Shown here one piece after another: positions 13,036-24,440 of a DNA stretch of 64,000 bases (the stretch's first letter is position 1; each line of letters opens with the position of its first letter). A program made the position numbers and the translations under genes. The stretch comes from Capitulum mitella (taxonomy: Eukaryota > Arthropoda > Thecostraca > Pollicipedomorpha > Pollicipedidae). The stretch is taken from assembly GCA_030062745.1 (NCBI GenBank), contig CP099849.1:24602144-24666143 (forward strand). Direction: 5' to 3'. The notes under the pieces were generated by a model. It saw nothing but the letters and a program-made list of their open reading frames with translations. It made no database searches and was not told the origin of the DNA.

Positions 13036-15208
13036 TGTATGTATACTATATTAATGCATGGGTCCTAGCTTCCAGCAGTGTCAACAGCAAATAGCACCTG
13101 TCCTGTTCCCCCACCACAGCATTGCATCCTGCTGTGGCCCAAACCATGACAAGTCCAGCAGCTGCTGACAAACCTTGCAGAGCTGAACCTCGATGCCAGT
13201 GCCCGCCTCCATGTCCAGAAACATGTCTACGAGGCCTCGTACCAGCTTTGAGGCCTTGGCCTTGCTTATTAGACCTAGGAAGGGCCTTGATGCCCGTATG
13301 AGGTCTGCAAGCTCTGAAATGAATGACAGCAATTAAAATGCAAGCACAAGTTTACTCAATATACAAACCAGCCATTCTGTATGCTTTCTAACATTTACAT
13401 TTCCAAGCTTAAACACTTCTCTCATGTGCAATTAATAAGATATGAAGAGAACACATGAAGCATGAGTACTGATATGTTTATATACTTCCATGTTATACAG
13501 CATACATAATGCTGATTTCAGCTGTGTTTAAAGCATGGCATGACAAAGTATCTGTGAAGTAATGACTAAATATCATGACACATACCTCTGGCCTTCCCAG
13601 AATTCTTAAACAGCTCCCCCAGCTGCATGATACCCTGCTCCTTGATGCGGATTGTCTCTTCATCGCTTATAGGAGGTTCTGGGGATTTCACTGCAGGGAA
13701 ACAGATGGTTTGGTATTTAGCAGTTACATATTTGTCTGAAAGACAAACTTAGAGATATTTACTGAATGGCCAAATTCCATTCACTTCCAGCAAAAACAAC
13801 AGCAGGGAAAATGAAAGCCAACAGGCAGTGACTGTCAACCACTCAAAAAACATAACACACATATCAGAACTGCTGCACAACATTAGCTTTACCACCATGC
13901 ATTATTTCTGATAAAGGCTTCATGATTTCCATGCATTGTCACTGTTCTAGTAACAAATGGTAAACTCTGCCAGTCCAGGGTCCATTTTTCCATATCACCA
14001 CATTTACATGAATGCATAACAGTCCTTACAATTTTTGGAAATTATAAAAATTGGACAAACAGGACCTAAGAACCACCCTAATTCAATGGGAAAATAGATC
14101 AACACATATCAGGCCAAAACCAAAATCAACAGATCCACTACTTGAACTCATTTTGAACCTATTGCCTCAGACTATGAAGTGATAAAAACATACCTGAGTT
14201 AAAATACATTAGACTAGAACAGGCAGTGAAATTAAAGAATGAAGACAGTACATAAAATAGCCATGCTTGATGGCATTTTCAGCATAGACACTTCATATTA
14301 AGTGATCATGAAAGGTAGGAATGACAAATATTGCACTTGTAGATACATCAAAGGCAATGCCACATGCCAACATCAATGAGAAGCAATATGATGAATGACA
14401 GCAATGCAAATGAAAGGGATTTGTTTACTTTTGCCCCATCTGACACAACACAAATATATCATGTCCACTTAATAAACTGCATAACAAGGGACTAGAGATG
14501 AAAAACTAAAAAATTTGGCAGATGCCTCATGCTCAGTTACAGTTAAGGATGTGGTACCCTTTAGGCAGGATATTAAATTATCAACTATGCAGAGTTGGTC
14601 CACAACAAGCAAACTTTGACCATCTACTGCATCTGACAAGAACAGTCTTATGTTAAATTTATCAACCAGAAATCATGCTTGTGCAGATAGAAAATATACA
14701 GCCAGAACATATAAAACACTAATGTTCTCATTTCAACAGGGAAAGCAAGGCATTTAATAAATGTGTGCCTTCCCAAGTAATGTAACAGGGCCAAAATTGA
14801 ATCTTCTATGGGGTTGCAAAGAGATCAGCACAGGTCAATTTTAAAACATCATCCTTGTCAAAAAACACGATGTAAAGTCACATGCACAGGCAATCTAGAC
14901 TAACTCATAACAAGCATATAATGCTCTGTATAAATACTGTATTTCCCCATACCCAAGCCATAAAGTGATAATACCATACACAGAGTATTTAAAAATATAA
15001 GGCTCAACAACCACCACAGTTATGAAGAGGCAGAACCGACGCACCGACCACACTTGTTAACTCATTCATTATGAGCCGCACCACACGAGAAATTAGCAAA
15101 TGTCTGCAAAAATCACTCACCTATTTTACTGTACAGCTCAATTCCTTTGTCTTTGTCTGTGTGAGAAACGGCTTGCGCCCTTTCAAGCAACGCCGCCGCT
15201 GCCATCAT
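10309..15208 (-). CDS. PSMD11: 26S proteasome non-ATPase regulatory subunit 11 (Rpn6), complete, eight exons
   Basis: Lid subunit of the 19S regulatory particle, which braces the lid against the base and the 20S core. CDS exons on the minus strand are 15121-15208, 13586-13690, 13174-13313, 12634-12804, 12039-12322, 11405-11528, 10906-11031 and 10309-10539. All borders are GT-AG and all phases join, totalling 1,269 bases: 422 codons plus stop, the same length as human PSMD11. Landmarks: [16 protein letters not shown] at the start of exon 4, [20 protein letters not shown] in exon 5, LNTPEDV across exons 5/6, [11 protein letters not shown] in exon 6, and a C-terminal PCI/winged-helix part with [11 protein letters not shown] and GILDQ, ending RAKKLT. 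TPR-like helices occupy about residues 1-220 and PCI about 225-390. Two ATGs are adjacent at 15206 and 15203; the first is used here. A larger first intron (13691-15120) is AT-rich and repeat-poor. Confidence 0.97.
12971..13046. repeat. (AT)n microsatellite in PSMD11 intron 3
   Basis: About 50 bp of pure AT is flanked by mirrored ATAC and GTAT steps, so the whole tract is also a near-perfect palindrome. It lies in the intron between exons 12634-12804 and 13174-13313. Confidence 0.9.
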
Positions 15209-15846
15209 CTGCAACGGAAATTTTCAACTGCAGTGCCGACAGAAAACAAGCGCTGAAGAAGCGCTGGAAATGCCGCAGTATAAACTCGTCGAGTCACCGT
15301 GGAAATCAGGCAGCTGTTACGAAAAGGCCGATCTTGATTGCGCACGTCAGCTTGCGTTAGCAAAAGAAAACAAATCAAAAGTATATTGCATCATAAATCA
15401 GGAAATTTTCTAGCTCACTTCGCTCGCGATCGAGGTCGAATTTTTAAGGATGACTTCCACTTCTAGCCTCTTGTTAAGAAACTGCCAGTAAAATGACGAA
15501 ATCCCAGTCCTTTGCCAACCAGGATTTATCTTATCTCTTCATTTCATCTTCATATCCTTGTGGTGCATGCCATTCCAAGTTCCTTAAATTCCTTCCAAGT
15601 TCAAAAGCCACGCAGCAGGCATGATGGCCGCCAGTACTGTAAGATCGTGGTAATGCCAGTGTTGGATGACCTACATGCTGCAAATTATATGTTAGAAGGC
15701 AAGTTACATTTATCTATCATAGGATATCACATTATAGCAGAAGACGGAACATTCTCAAAATTTATGGTGATCCAAATGCCATCTTCAGGTTCATTCTTTC
15801 AAGAGCGCAGAAGCATCCGAAAAAGGGAGATGGGGGGGGGGGCGCA
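15209..15846. other. 5' flank of PSMD11
   Basis: Presumed promoter and 5' UTR on the minus strand. No TATA box is placed convincingly. The rest to 15846 has no recognised feature except a G run at 15830-15842 next to the outer family B element. Confidence 0.4.
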
Positions 15847-16187
15847 TTGACCCGCGCCCGACTGTGGGTCCGCGCCACGCACAGCCGACTGTAGGGGGAA
15901 GGTTGACCGCCCCCCCTCTAACCCACGAACGGTTCGCCGTGCGATAAAAACAAGTACACCGTTGGAAAGCTCGTGACCAGTAGAGCTCGAAACTGGTCTT
16001 ATTTTTAGTTTTAGATAATATGTAAGCCATTCACGCCCTATATATGTTTTCTCATAGCCGCCTGCATGAGACAGAGAAACGGCCTGGACCTCAAGCGCTG
16101 TAATTCATAAAGTTTAGATAAAGGCACCAGCGGATAGGTAAAAGCCCGCAGATGACGATACACGTTTACTTTCTCTGGTTTGTTTAA

Positions 16188-17403
16188 CCCGCGCACGACC
16201 GTCGGTCCGTTTCGAACATGGGCGACTGGGGGGGGGGGGCAGTTGACTGCCCCCCTCTAACTCACGAACGGTTGATCGCACGATAAAAATAAGCATACCG
16301 TTGGAAAGCCTGTGACGAGTAGAGCTCGAAACTGGTCTCATTTTAGTTTTTAGATAATATGTAAACCAATTTATGCCCTATATATGTTTTCTCATAGCAT
16401 AAGACCGAGAAATGGCCTGAATCTCAAGGGTTATGATTAATAACGCATAGGTAAAGGCACCAGCGCACAAGTAAAGGTCCGCGGATGCCGATACACGTCT
16501 AATTTCCCCAGATTTGTTTAATATATACGCCGAAACGTTGAGTCAAAGACACGGCAATTCTCCCGCCAGCTGTCGGTGTGCGCCGCTGCCGTATGCAGTA
16601 CCAAATTGACGGGAACTAATTTTAGCGTTCCTTTATTTTCGCGAAAAAAAGACGATCTATGTATACTTTATTGATCTTTGTGGTTCTTGTGATGGTTTCT
16701 CATGCTTAAATTTTGGAAGAATTTATTAGTTACCAATCTACAAAGTTGGCGGAGCTTTATTCGCCAGAGCCTGTTTATTTCCAAAATATGCTACTTTTCC
16801 AAACTTTTTGAGGTTCCTGGTATTAATTGCGCCTGTGCAAGCTAGTTCTGCCGTTTTCTACCCACTCTGAGTAATTCATCGTGGATTTTAACGGTGGTAC
16901 ATTTTGGCCCACTACAGTCATTCGTGAACTGACCTCAGGTCAATGGCTGGAAGCCATTGATACTTTGCCCAATGACGGCAATTAGATGTCTGCTTGACTC
17001 CACACTAAAAATGTTATGACGTATTCTGTCAATTTCCGAAAAAACGACATGTCTTAAAAATGGGCTTGACTTCAGGTCAATGACCCGGAGAATTCCGAAA
17101 AAATCTGAGATAGGAGACTTGTTACATCTATCACGATGACTAATCCCTGAAAGTATTATTGAGATATCTTGTTTTGCGAAAAAGTTCGAGGGCGCTAAAC
17201 GTTTTTGGACATAGGTCCGTTTGATCTGACTTAGGTTAGGCACCGGACTTGACCTGAGGTCAAAATTTTGACACGAGATGCAAAATTGATGGAGCAAAAG
17301 GTACACAAAGTTTCGTGACTCTGTGTTTGTTCGTTCTCTCGCAATCCCAGAAAAACCTCGGGGGGGGGCAGTCAACTGCCCCCTCCCCCCAATCGGGGAC
17401 GGG
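16188..17403 (+). mobile_element. TTAA-flanked non-autonomous element, family B, nested copy
   Basis: TTAA at 16184-16187 and 17404-17407. Left end CCCGCGCACGACCGTCGG, right end CGGGGACGGG. Length 1,216 bp. It is inserted in the outer family B copy at its TTTAATATATAC site. A long G run pairs with a C run at 16230-16256, and a second pair lies at 17361-17390. No intact transposase frame. A 229-codon minus-strand frame at 16935-17624 crosses the element border and is not shared by other copies. Confidence 0.85.
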
Positions 17404-17432
17404 TTAATATGTACGCGGAACCGCTGAGTTAA

Positions 17433-18712
17433 CACGCGCACTGGATGGGGGTCTTTTTGTGCCCCCATCTGTTTTGTTTTAATATCTCGAGAACGGATCG
17501 GAGCTGGTTGCTGCCAGTTTGGGACATTGATAGCAATTGAATAACTCGTCGACTGACGCAGAAAAATCAGAAATCGGGCGGAAATTTTTTGTAGTTTCAA
17601 GCATTTGAAGTCAGGCAAACCCAACGAAAACGACGGTTGTCGCTGACAAATAGGAACTTTGTGAAAGGACCAGCGTTCTACCCAAGATTACCGTTTGAGC
17701 ACGATCACGCGACGTCATTCGGGCATAAGTGATAGATGTACCAAGACCAAAGCCAGGATCGATAAGGGTCAAGGTCACCAAAGGTCAAGGTGAAACAGCT
17801 TGTGACTTGATCTGAATTTGCTTTGCAACATGTCGGTTTGTGTGAAATATGCATTCAAAGACCCGAATAAAAACATGTGTGCGCACACTGATACGCTTAC
17901 ATATACCAGGGTCAGTCAAGGTAAAGGTCATCAAAGGCTATGGTCAAACATCTTGTGACCTGGCCAAGATTTTTTTGCGACATGTCGGTTTTTATGAAAT
18001 ATGCATTCAAAGACCCTAATAAAAACACGTGTATGCACACGGAAACGCATACATATATACCAGAGTCATTTCAGGTCAAGATCACCAAAGGTCAAGGGCA
18101 ATTGTTTTGTGAGCTGGTCCAGATTTGCTTTGCAGTATGTTGATTTGTATGAAACACGTTAGGCACATTGATTCTCTTCTGTGTATACATATGTACATAA
18201 ACATACATACACAAATATAGACGCTAGAAGTGACCAAATGTATCGATGTTGGCTACCTTCACTGAAAATATGCCAAAAGATACATGTTGCGACCTCATTT
18301 ACTCTCAAACTCTCCCGTGTTGTTCGAAATCTGATCTGCAAAAGATTAAAAAATGACGCCAGAGGTCAATGACCTGACATTACCTCGATCCAGAATCTTC
18401 ATTCAAGACACCAAATGAATGTAAATTGTCGTATTCCACGTTCTAACGGCCAAACAAACATTCTTTTCCCGTTTCGTTCAAAAACGGGATTGCACGGAAT
18501 GGTCCGTACAGGCCGAGAAAGTTGACCTTTTGCACCCTATTTGACCTTGACGATATCGACCTGGTGTCATGAAACTTGCACACAATGTAAATCGTTACAA
18601 CCCTACTCTGCTCATAAAATTTCATCTCCCTAGCTCTTTCCGTTGCCGAGATCTGCACTTTTCGATCCCCCTTCCAGTGCGCGTTAGCGCAAAACCCCTT
18701 CCACTGCGCGGG
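17433..18712 (+). mobile_element. TTAA-flanked non-autonomous element, family C, nested copy
   Basis: TTAA at 17429-17432 and 18713-18716. Ends CACGCGCACTGGATGGGG and, reverse-complemented, CCCGCGCAGTGGAAGGGG agree at 15 of 18 positions. Length 1,280 bp. It sits inside the outer family B copy, only 21 bases of which separate it from the nested B copy. A second, inverted copy is at 44766-46254. The interior has tandem units of about 120 bp with AAGGTCA, CATGTCGGTTT and TATGAAATATGCATTCAAAG near 17770-18160. No ORF of note. Confidence 0.85.
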
Positions 18713-19602
18713 TTAAAGACACGGGGATTTTCGCACCGCTGCTGGTCGGGCGTCACAGGCAAGCGCTGTATGAAATTCACAGAAACTAATTTTAACACTC
18801 TTTTATTTTCTCGAAATTTGCCTTTCCAAGTGTCGTTTTTTTATCCTAGTGGTTCTTGTGATAATGTTGAGAAAAATTAGCCGTTATCAATCTACACAAT
18901 TGGTGGAGCTTTATTCACAAGAGCATGCTTTTTCTAAAATTTGTATTTTTTTGAAATTTTCTGAACTTTTCGACATTCTTGGCAATCGTGCGGGCCAGTT
19001 CTGTCATCTTTTACCCGATCCGAGTCAGTCATCGCCGACTTTGATGACAGTGCATTTTGGCTCATAACAGTTATTCGTGACCTGACCTCAGGTCAGTGGT
19101 AGGAGGTCATTAAAACTTTGCTTACGGAAGGCAACTGAATGTCTGGATCTCCCCACACTCAAAGTGTTAGAAAAAAAATCCGCCAGTTTTCGAAAAAACG
19201 ACGACTTATGTTAAAAACGAGCATAACCTTAGGTCAATGACCCGGAAATTTCCGAAAAATTCGAGATAGCGAATTTGCTGCATTTATGGAAATTTCTAAT
19301 CCTTGGAAGATTTACTGTCATATCATGCATTGCGAAAAAAGTTAGAGGGCGCTAAACTTTTTTTGGACATAGGTCTACTTGACCTGACCTAGGTCAGACA
19401 CCTGAGTCGACCTGAGTTCAAAAATTGGATACAAGGAATAAACATGATAAAGCAAAAGGTACACAAAGTTTCGTTGCGCTGCGTTCGTTTGTTCTCTCGC
19501 AATCTCGGAAATACCTCAGGGGGGCGGTCAACTCCTCCCCAGTCGGGGTAAGACGTTTTCCGCATTCAACCAGAAACGGGTTGATTTTCTTGGTTGATTT
19601 AT

Positions 19603-19744
19603 TCAGGATTTTCTTAAGGGGGCCGGAGCTCAGTGTGAACTGAAATCATACGAAAACCGCCTGCTGTGAAAACGATAAGCAATGGTTTTCACAAAAAATT
19701 CGAACCTAAGGGGAGCGGGCCCCGGCCCTTCTTTGCCTGCACCG
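19603..19744 (+). mobile_element. Fragment related to the 5337-5506 MITE
   Basis: Shares the internal sequence of the hAT-like MITE, for example CAGTGTGAA followed by CGAAAACCGC and a CACAAAAAATTCG block before a GC-rich end. The terminal inverted repeat is degraded. A further piece beginning GGCACGTAGCCAGGATTTTT at about 19790 resembles the MITE left end. Confidence 0.5.
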
Positions 19745-20770
19745 ATGGTCCAAAAAATCCACCTCACGGAACCACTTGTCGGCATAACAGGCACGTAGCC
19801 AGGATTTTTCTCGGAGGGGGAGGCAAATGTCAAATTTTGTCATATGCCACTGGTATAAAACGAAGTGTAGAGGGAAAGACAGCAATTTTATGTAATTTGC
19901 CTCATATTTAAATCACAGGAAAACATGATTTTTCTTTTTGCAACATATATATGATCACTATTCCGCATTCCTGCGAAATCGTCAGATGTCTAGTGTAGAA
20001 CGCTTAGCGCGGGGGATATGGCCCCATTCCTCCCCTCTTCCTACCTCCCTGCGGCATGACTGCTTACGTCATGTTCTGTTTTTTCGCAGCGATGTCTTGG
20101 CCGACATTCGAAACTTCCTTAGAAAGGACATATTATGTAAGATGTTCTGCCTAAAGACATATGGCTCATACTCTCCCAAGAAATAAGGCTAAAGAATTAA
20201 ATAAAATAACATGCGTAATATACGTCATCTCACTCCTGCCCCCCCACCTCCAGTCAAATTTCGTTTGTCGGGTCCCTGCGTCACTGAGAGCTTGAAAGCG
20301 ACGGCACGTATTCCCCGTATCGAGATTCCTTATTATTAATAATATACACGGCATCCTTGCTTGGATTACGTTCATACAATGACATCATAATACCGTTTGG
20401 TGTCATCTGAAGTAGAGAGACCAGACGCAGTGAGCAAGGCCTACCAAAGAGACGCACCTGATACCATAAATTATGGAAATAACAGACTATAGTTCAGTAT
20501 TGCTTAGTTCAGGTGAATGATTCAGTATATATGAAACAATGATTGCATTATAAAAGACAAAGAATGGACAAGACAGCTGTTTAGGACTGAATGGAGCAAA
20601 TCATGTCAAAAACAATGGTTGTTTTTGATACCTATAACAGACACTGTAACAGGTGATGCATTTATTTGTAATTACTGTCAAGTTAAACGCGCATTCTGCA
20701 TACTTTGCGCAAACCTATAAAGGCTTACATATGGGACGAAATATCTTGTACTGCGTATCTGAAGATAATT
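19745..20770. other. Unassigned intergenic sequence
   Basis: No supported gene. It includes the MITE-like start near 19790 and otherwise nothing recognisable. Confidence 0.35.
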
Positions 20771-20774
20771 TGAC

Positions 20775-20862
20775 GGGTTAATGGGTGAGGGACTGGCTGT
20801 CCTAACTTCACGATATTCACCTCATAATCGGAAGACTGGAGTTGATTCTCGCAGTTCATTCT
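20775..20862 (+). repeat. tRNA-like SINE remnant
   Basis: The order of a box A-like segment, CTCATAATCGGAAGA (the anticodon-loop region of a CAU tRNA) and GGAGTTGATTCTC (box B-like, one or two changes from GGTTCGATTC) has normal tRNA spacing. It does not fold as an intact tRNA, so a tRNA-derived SINE or tRNA pseudogene is the likelier reading. Confidence 0.35.
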
Positions 20863-21193
20863 GAAACCGGGACCAGTCTGAGTGAGAGGTTGGCAGCACG
20901 TGTTGCCTACCTACTCGCAACTAGTGAAGCGTGCCGCACAGTCCGCTTCGGTAGTTGCGAGCATCAATATAGGAAGCGAAAAATGGTCATAATTATATGT
21001 GTCTGAACTGAATCGTCCCTCGCTGGTGCAACCGGAGCTGGCATTCCCTCCCTCCCTGAACATTTTATTTCGGCCCAAGGAGCTGGGAATAACAGTGGAT
21101 GGGATGCTAACACGGGAAGATCCCTGAGCTGACAGTACCACAAAAAACCTTTTGGCTTTTGTAGCGGCTATACCTACATAAGCCATACAGGGC

Positions 21194-21229
21194 ATAACCT
21201 GATGCCAAATTCAGCTGGCATCAGGTTAT
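21194..21229. repeat. Perfect 14-bp inverted repeat
   Basis: Arm ATAACCTGATGCCA (21194-21207) pairs perfectly with 21216-21229 across an 8-base loop. Function unknown. Confidence 0.8.
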
Positions 21230-21840
21230 TGGGACCTGAGTCATTTTCCTGACTGCTCAAAACATGTGCTGAACGACCGATCGCTTGGTATTCCATCTCT
21301 GTATTTGACTTCCCAGGTCCATATTCTCAACATTTCCTGCCGCCGTTCAATTTGTGCGGCTTTAAACAACGCGTGAGGTATTCATTTCAAGGCCTGCCAC
21401 AAACCAGGCTTTTGCAAGATTCCCGCTTTTCTTCAAAGATGTTCTGGGAAAAAACATAAGGGTTCGTATATTGCTTCCCCTCACTACTCCACTTCGCGTG
21501 CCAATATGCCGTACGGTGAGTCGTCGGCTGGTCCGCCAGATGGTCGGTTCCACAGAGGCAGGTCAGTTTTCGAAAACAAACACGGCCGATTTTAAACGTT
21601 TTATGGTTCTCCTCACCCTAGGGCTAACTTATTACCACGCTGACATCAGTAAACACATAAACGCAGCCCACCGCCATTTGAAGCTTTACCAACAACAGGT
21701 TCTGCACGTCTAACAAATAGAGACACGAAGAAGTGGAACGGTATAGTTGCGAATGGAAAAAGCAGCGCAGCATGCTCTAAAGACGAAATTCCCCCATTTT
21801 TGTTCAAAGCGAGTTTATCAACCGACATTCGAGCTGTCGC

Positions 21841-24440
21841 CTATTCAGCTGCTATGCCCTTCTCTAAAGTACTTTGAACCGTATTGACACGAAAGTTTTC
21901 ATCCACTCGTATAACTTGTTCCGCTGCTATAACTATATGATTGATCAAAGCTCCTCTGATGGCTCCAAAGAGCACTGCTTTGTCGTTGAGAATTCCCTGT
22001 CTCCCTGATGCACTGTTCATAATGTCACAATCGTCCACTGACGTACGCAAGTGCTCCCAAATTATTCTTACTTGTGGACAAGCCCAAAATTCGTGACCGT
22101 TTGTTTTGTGAAAAACTGTTGAATATGGAACACCTATCTTTAGGTTCACTTTTGTGAAAGTAGAACATTTGTTACTATGGTTCGAGCAATTATTTTGTAA
22201 TGCAAGCTTCTGTACATACAGAGGTGATTTCGTAGAGCTGAATGCGTTCCTCTATACGTCAGATTAACAGATGTAGTCAAAAGTTGCCTCCGATCTGTGT
22301 TCCCACACTTTGGTATGCTCCTTGCAATATTTTTTATAACAGTGTCTGATGGAGATATTTTGCCCCTTTATCCTTCGGCAAAATAATAGCAAGAGGCAGA
22401 TATGTTAGTGGGCCAACCTGTATTTGTAACTTGCCTCTGTTGCCTTGATATGTGACAGATTAAACCGTCATATCGAACCGTGAACATTCCTTCCGATACA
22501 TTTCCTTCACATCTTCGAAACTGGGAATGCTTTCATCCGCAGCAGCAATGTTGTTTAAATTTGTTAAACCCTTTTTGCATCAAGGCTCCAGTCTGTTCAG
22601 ATGAAACTTTGTCAGATTAATGTACCTTAACCCTACTCCCGGAGGGCTAGACGGTATGGTCGATTCCCGGCAGCAAGGGGGGGTGCATTCGGCCTCACCC
22701 TGAGATCTCGAGAACTACACAATCGATTTCATCGTAACAAACGGCAATCGATTTGCCATGACGGGAACTACATTTTTATAAAAAGAGATTTCCAAAATTT
22801 TGAAAGGTGTTGATACAGGGGGCAAAAATGTCAAAATCAGGCGTATTTTTGAACTTCTTATGACTCCGTTGTTTATCGACCGATTTCAATGAAACTGGCA
22901 TGAATCGAGAGATTATGAATAGAACTTTTACCACTGGTACACACATCTGCAATTTTGAGAAAATTCATGGCGTTCACAGTGTTTCAAAAATAGGAGGATT
23001 AGTTTTCCAACAAATGAATGAACAAAAAGGCAAAAACACTTTTTTGGCTTCTGCTAGTCATGTTATGCTAAAGAAGTACAAATCGCATTACAAAACATGT
23101 ATAATGTTAGCATATGCGGTGCCAGGGACATGGAAAAGGGAGAACTGTCATGGTCACACGTTCTTCAGATCAGCTTGTAACCTTTGACCTTAAATGACCT
23201 CCAGTGACTTTGGAGTCACTTGGAATGGTCTCGTGTGCATTTAATATTATCTGTAAACGTTTTCAATCATTTGAATTCATTCTATTTCAAAAAACCTTTT
23301 TATGGCTATTGCGATATAGGGTACGCGTACTGACATTTTAGGTCATAGCTCTGTGACTCGACCAGATATCAAGCTGAAACTTGACACACAAGTAGAGGGC
23401 ACCTTTCTACGCCACATATATTCCGGGTTTGGCATTTGAGAAAACAGCGCCGAAATTATTGCAATAAAACCAAATTTTGGCTTTTGACCTTGACCTGACC
23501 TTGTAAAGTGACCTCAGATGAACAAAGTTATATCTGCACATTGCCCAACTATTTAGCTATACATCCATATAAAGTTTTAAGTTCTATCTTAGTAATGCTG
23601 TTTTTGGCAGACATTTTTCTTTCACCCTCAACATGGCCAAAAATGGCCTGAGGTGCCTCCCAAAAACGTTGCCTGTCTCCAACCCTGAGCAAAATAGAAC
23701 TTTGAAATTTTGTCACGGAACGTAGAAAGAATATTAATAGCTAGGAGAAGTCACCAAGTTTCATGAAGCTGCGCTAAAAAGCCTGGCATTGGCAAGCAAA
23801 AAACCCGAGGGGGGCGGATTCAGCCTCCCCTGCTGGGAATAGGGTTAAACTAAATGATATCAAATCGTTGTCTTCCACTGTAAAATTCCTTATATGTAGC
23901 CAAGGCGTTAGTTTAGTAGCATTCATTCAAAGTAAATTAAATTCAAACTAAATTCCTTTTGTAAGTTTCTTTAAAGACAGCGAATTTCTAACCCAAATCA
24001 ATTGTTTACGAGGAATCATTTCAAGGAATAATTTGGTCTATCCAGCTTTCTTGTGATTCCTCGTCTAAACCATGTAATCTTTATAGCCGTCGTGAAAGTT
24101 TTTATGTCTACTGTTCCCATTCCACGTTTATGCTGGGGTAAAGTTGTGCATTTTCTACCGATTTTGTCTCTCTTGCCAATCCATAAGAGCTAAAAAAAAA
24201 GCTCACTGTTAAGATGCCTAGCAAAATTTCCGGATGGCTTTGGAAGAGCGGTGAGGAAATGCTACAGTTCTGACAAAAGCATAGCTTTTATGGATACTGT
24301 TCTATCGTAAACAGTTAGGTGACGATGGCAACATCTTTTTATAACGGTTTGAATTTCTGTAACCTTTCTTTCGTAGTTTTTCGCAACCCAAGCCTATTAT
24401 TGTTTTCAAATGTTACTCCAAGGACTGTCATTTCCGTTGC
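21841..24440 (-). pseudogene. LINE retrotransposon fossil (C-terminal part), split by element A copy 2
   Basis: Two minus-strand pieces, 23849-24440 and 21841-22626, read with stops and frameshifts like the post-reverse-transcriptase part of an L1/Tx1-type LINE. Piece one has EMTVLGVTF and later a Leu/Trp-rich segment. Piece two has IPSFEDVKEMY, followed near 22050-22100 by GHEFWACPQVRIIWEHL, the C-terminal Cys/His-type motif seen in many LINE ORF2 proteins. A single open stretch covers 21841-22149. The family A element at 22631-23844 lies between the pieces. The family assignment rests on motif resemblance only. Confidence 0.55.
22631..23844 (-). mobile_element. TTAA-flanked non-autonomous element, family A, copy 2
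   Basis: TTAA at 22627-22630 and 23845-23848. Ends CCCTACTCCCGGAGG and TGGGAATAGGG. Length 1,214 bp, in the opposite orientation to copies 1 and 3. It carries the same internal AGGTCA blocks in reverse (23178-23190 keeps the direct repeat with one altered base). It interrupts the LINE fossil. Confidence 0.85.

Larger units (their letters stand above)
15851..19550 (+). mobile_element. Outer TTAA element, family B, interrupted by two nested elements
   Basis: Family B sequence starts CCCGCGCCCGAC after TTGA (15847-15850, a mutated TTAA) and ends near 19550 at AGTCGGGG. The body is split into 15851-16187, a 21-base piece 17408-17428 with its flanking TTAAs, and 18713-19550. Joining these pieces restores collinearity with the intact copies at 7264-8474 and 50742-51952. 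The two interruptions sit at TTAA motifs of the outer copy and each leaves TTAA on both sides. The outer copy is more diverged than the inner one, as expected for the older insertion. Confidence 0.8.

Noticed and set aside
16935-17624. 229-codon minus-strand frame
   Set aside because: Crosses the border between two different TTAA elements and is broken in the other B copies, so it cannot be a transposase or host gene.
20775-20862. Functional tRNA-Met gene
   Set aside because: Box B is altered and the stems do not pair, so only a SINE or pseudogene remnant is claimed.
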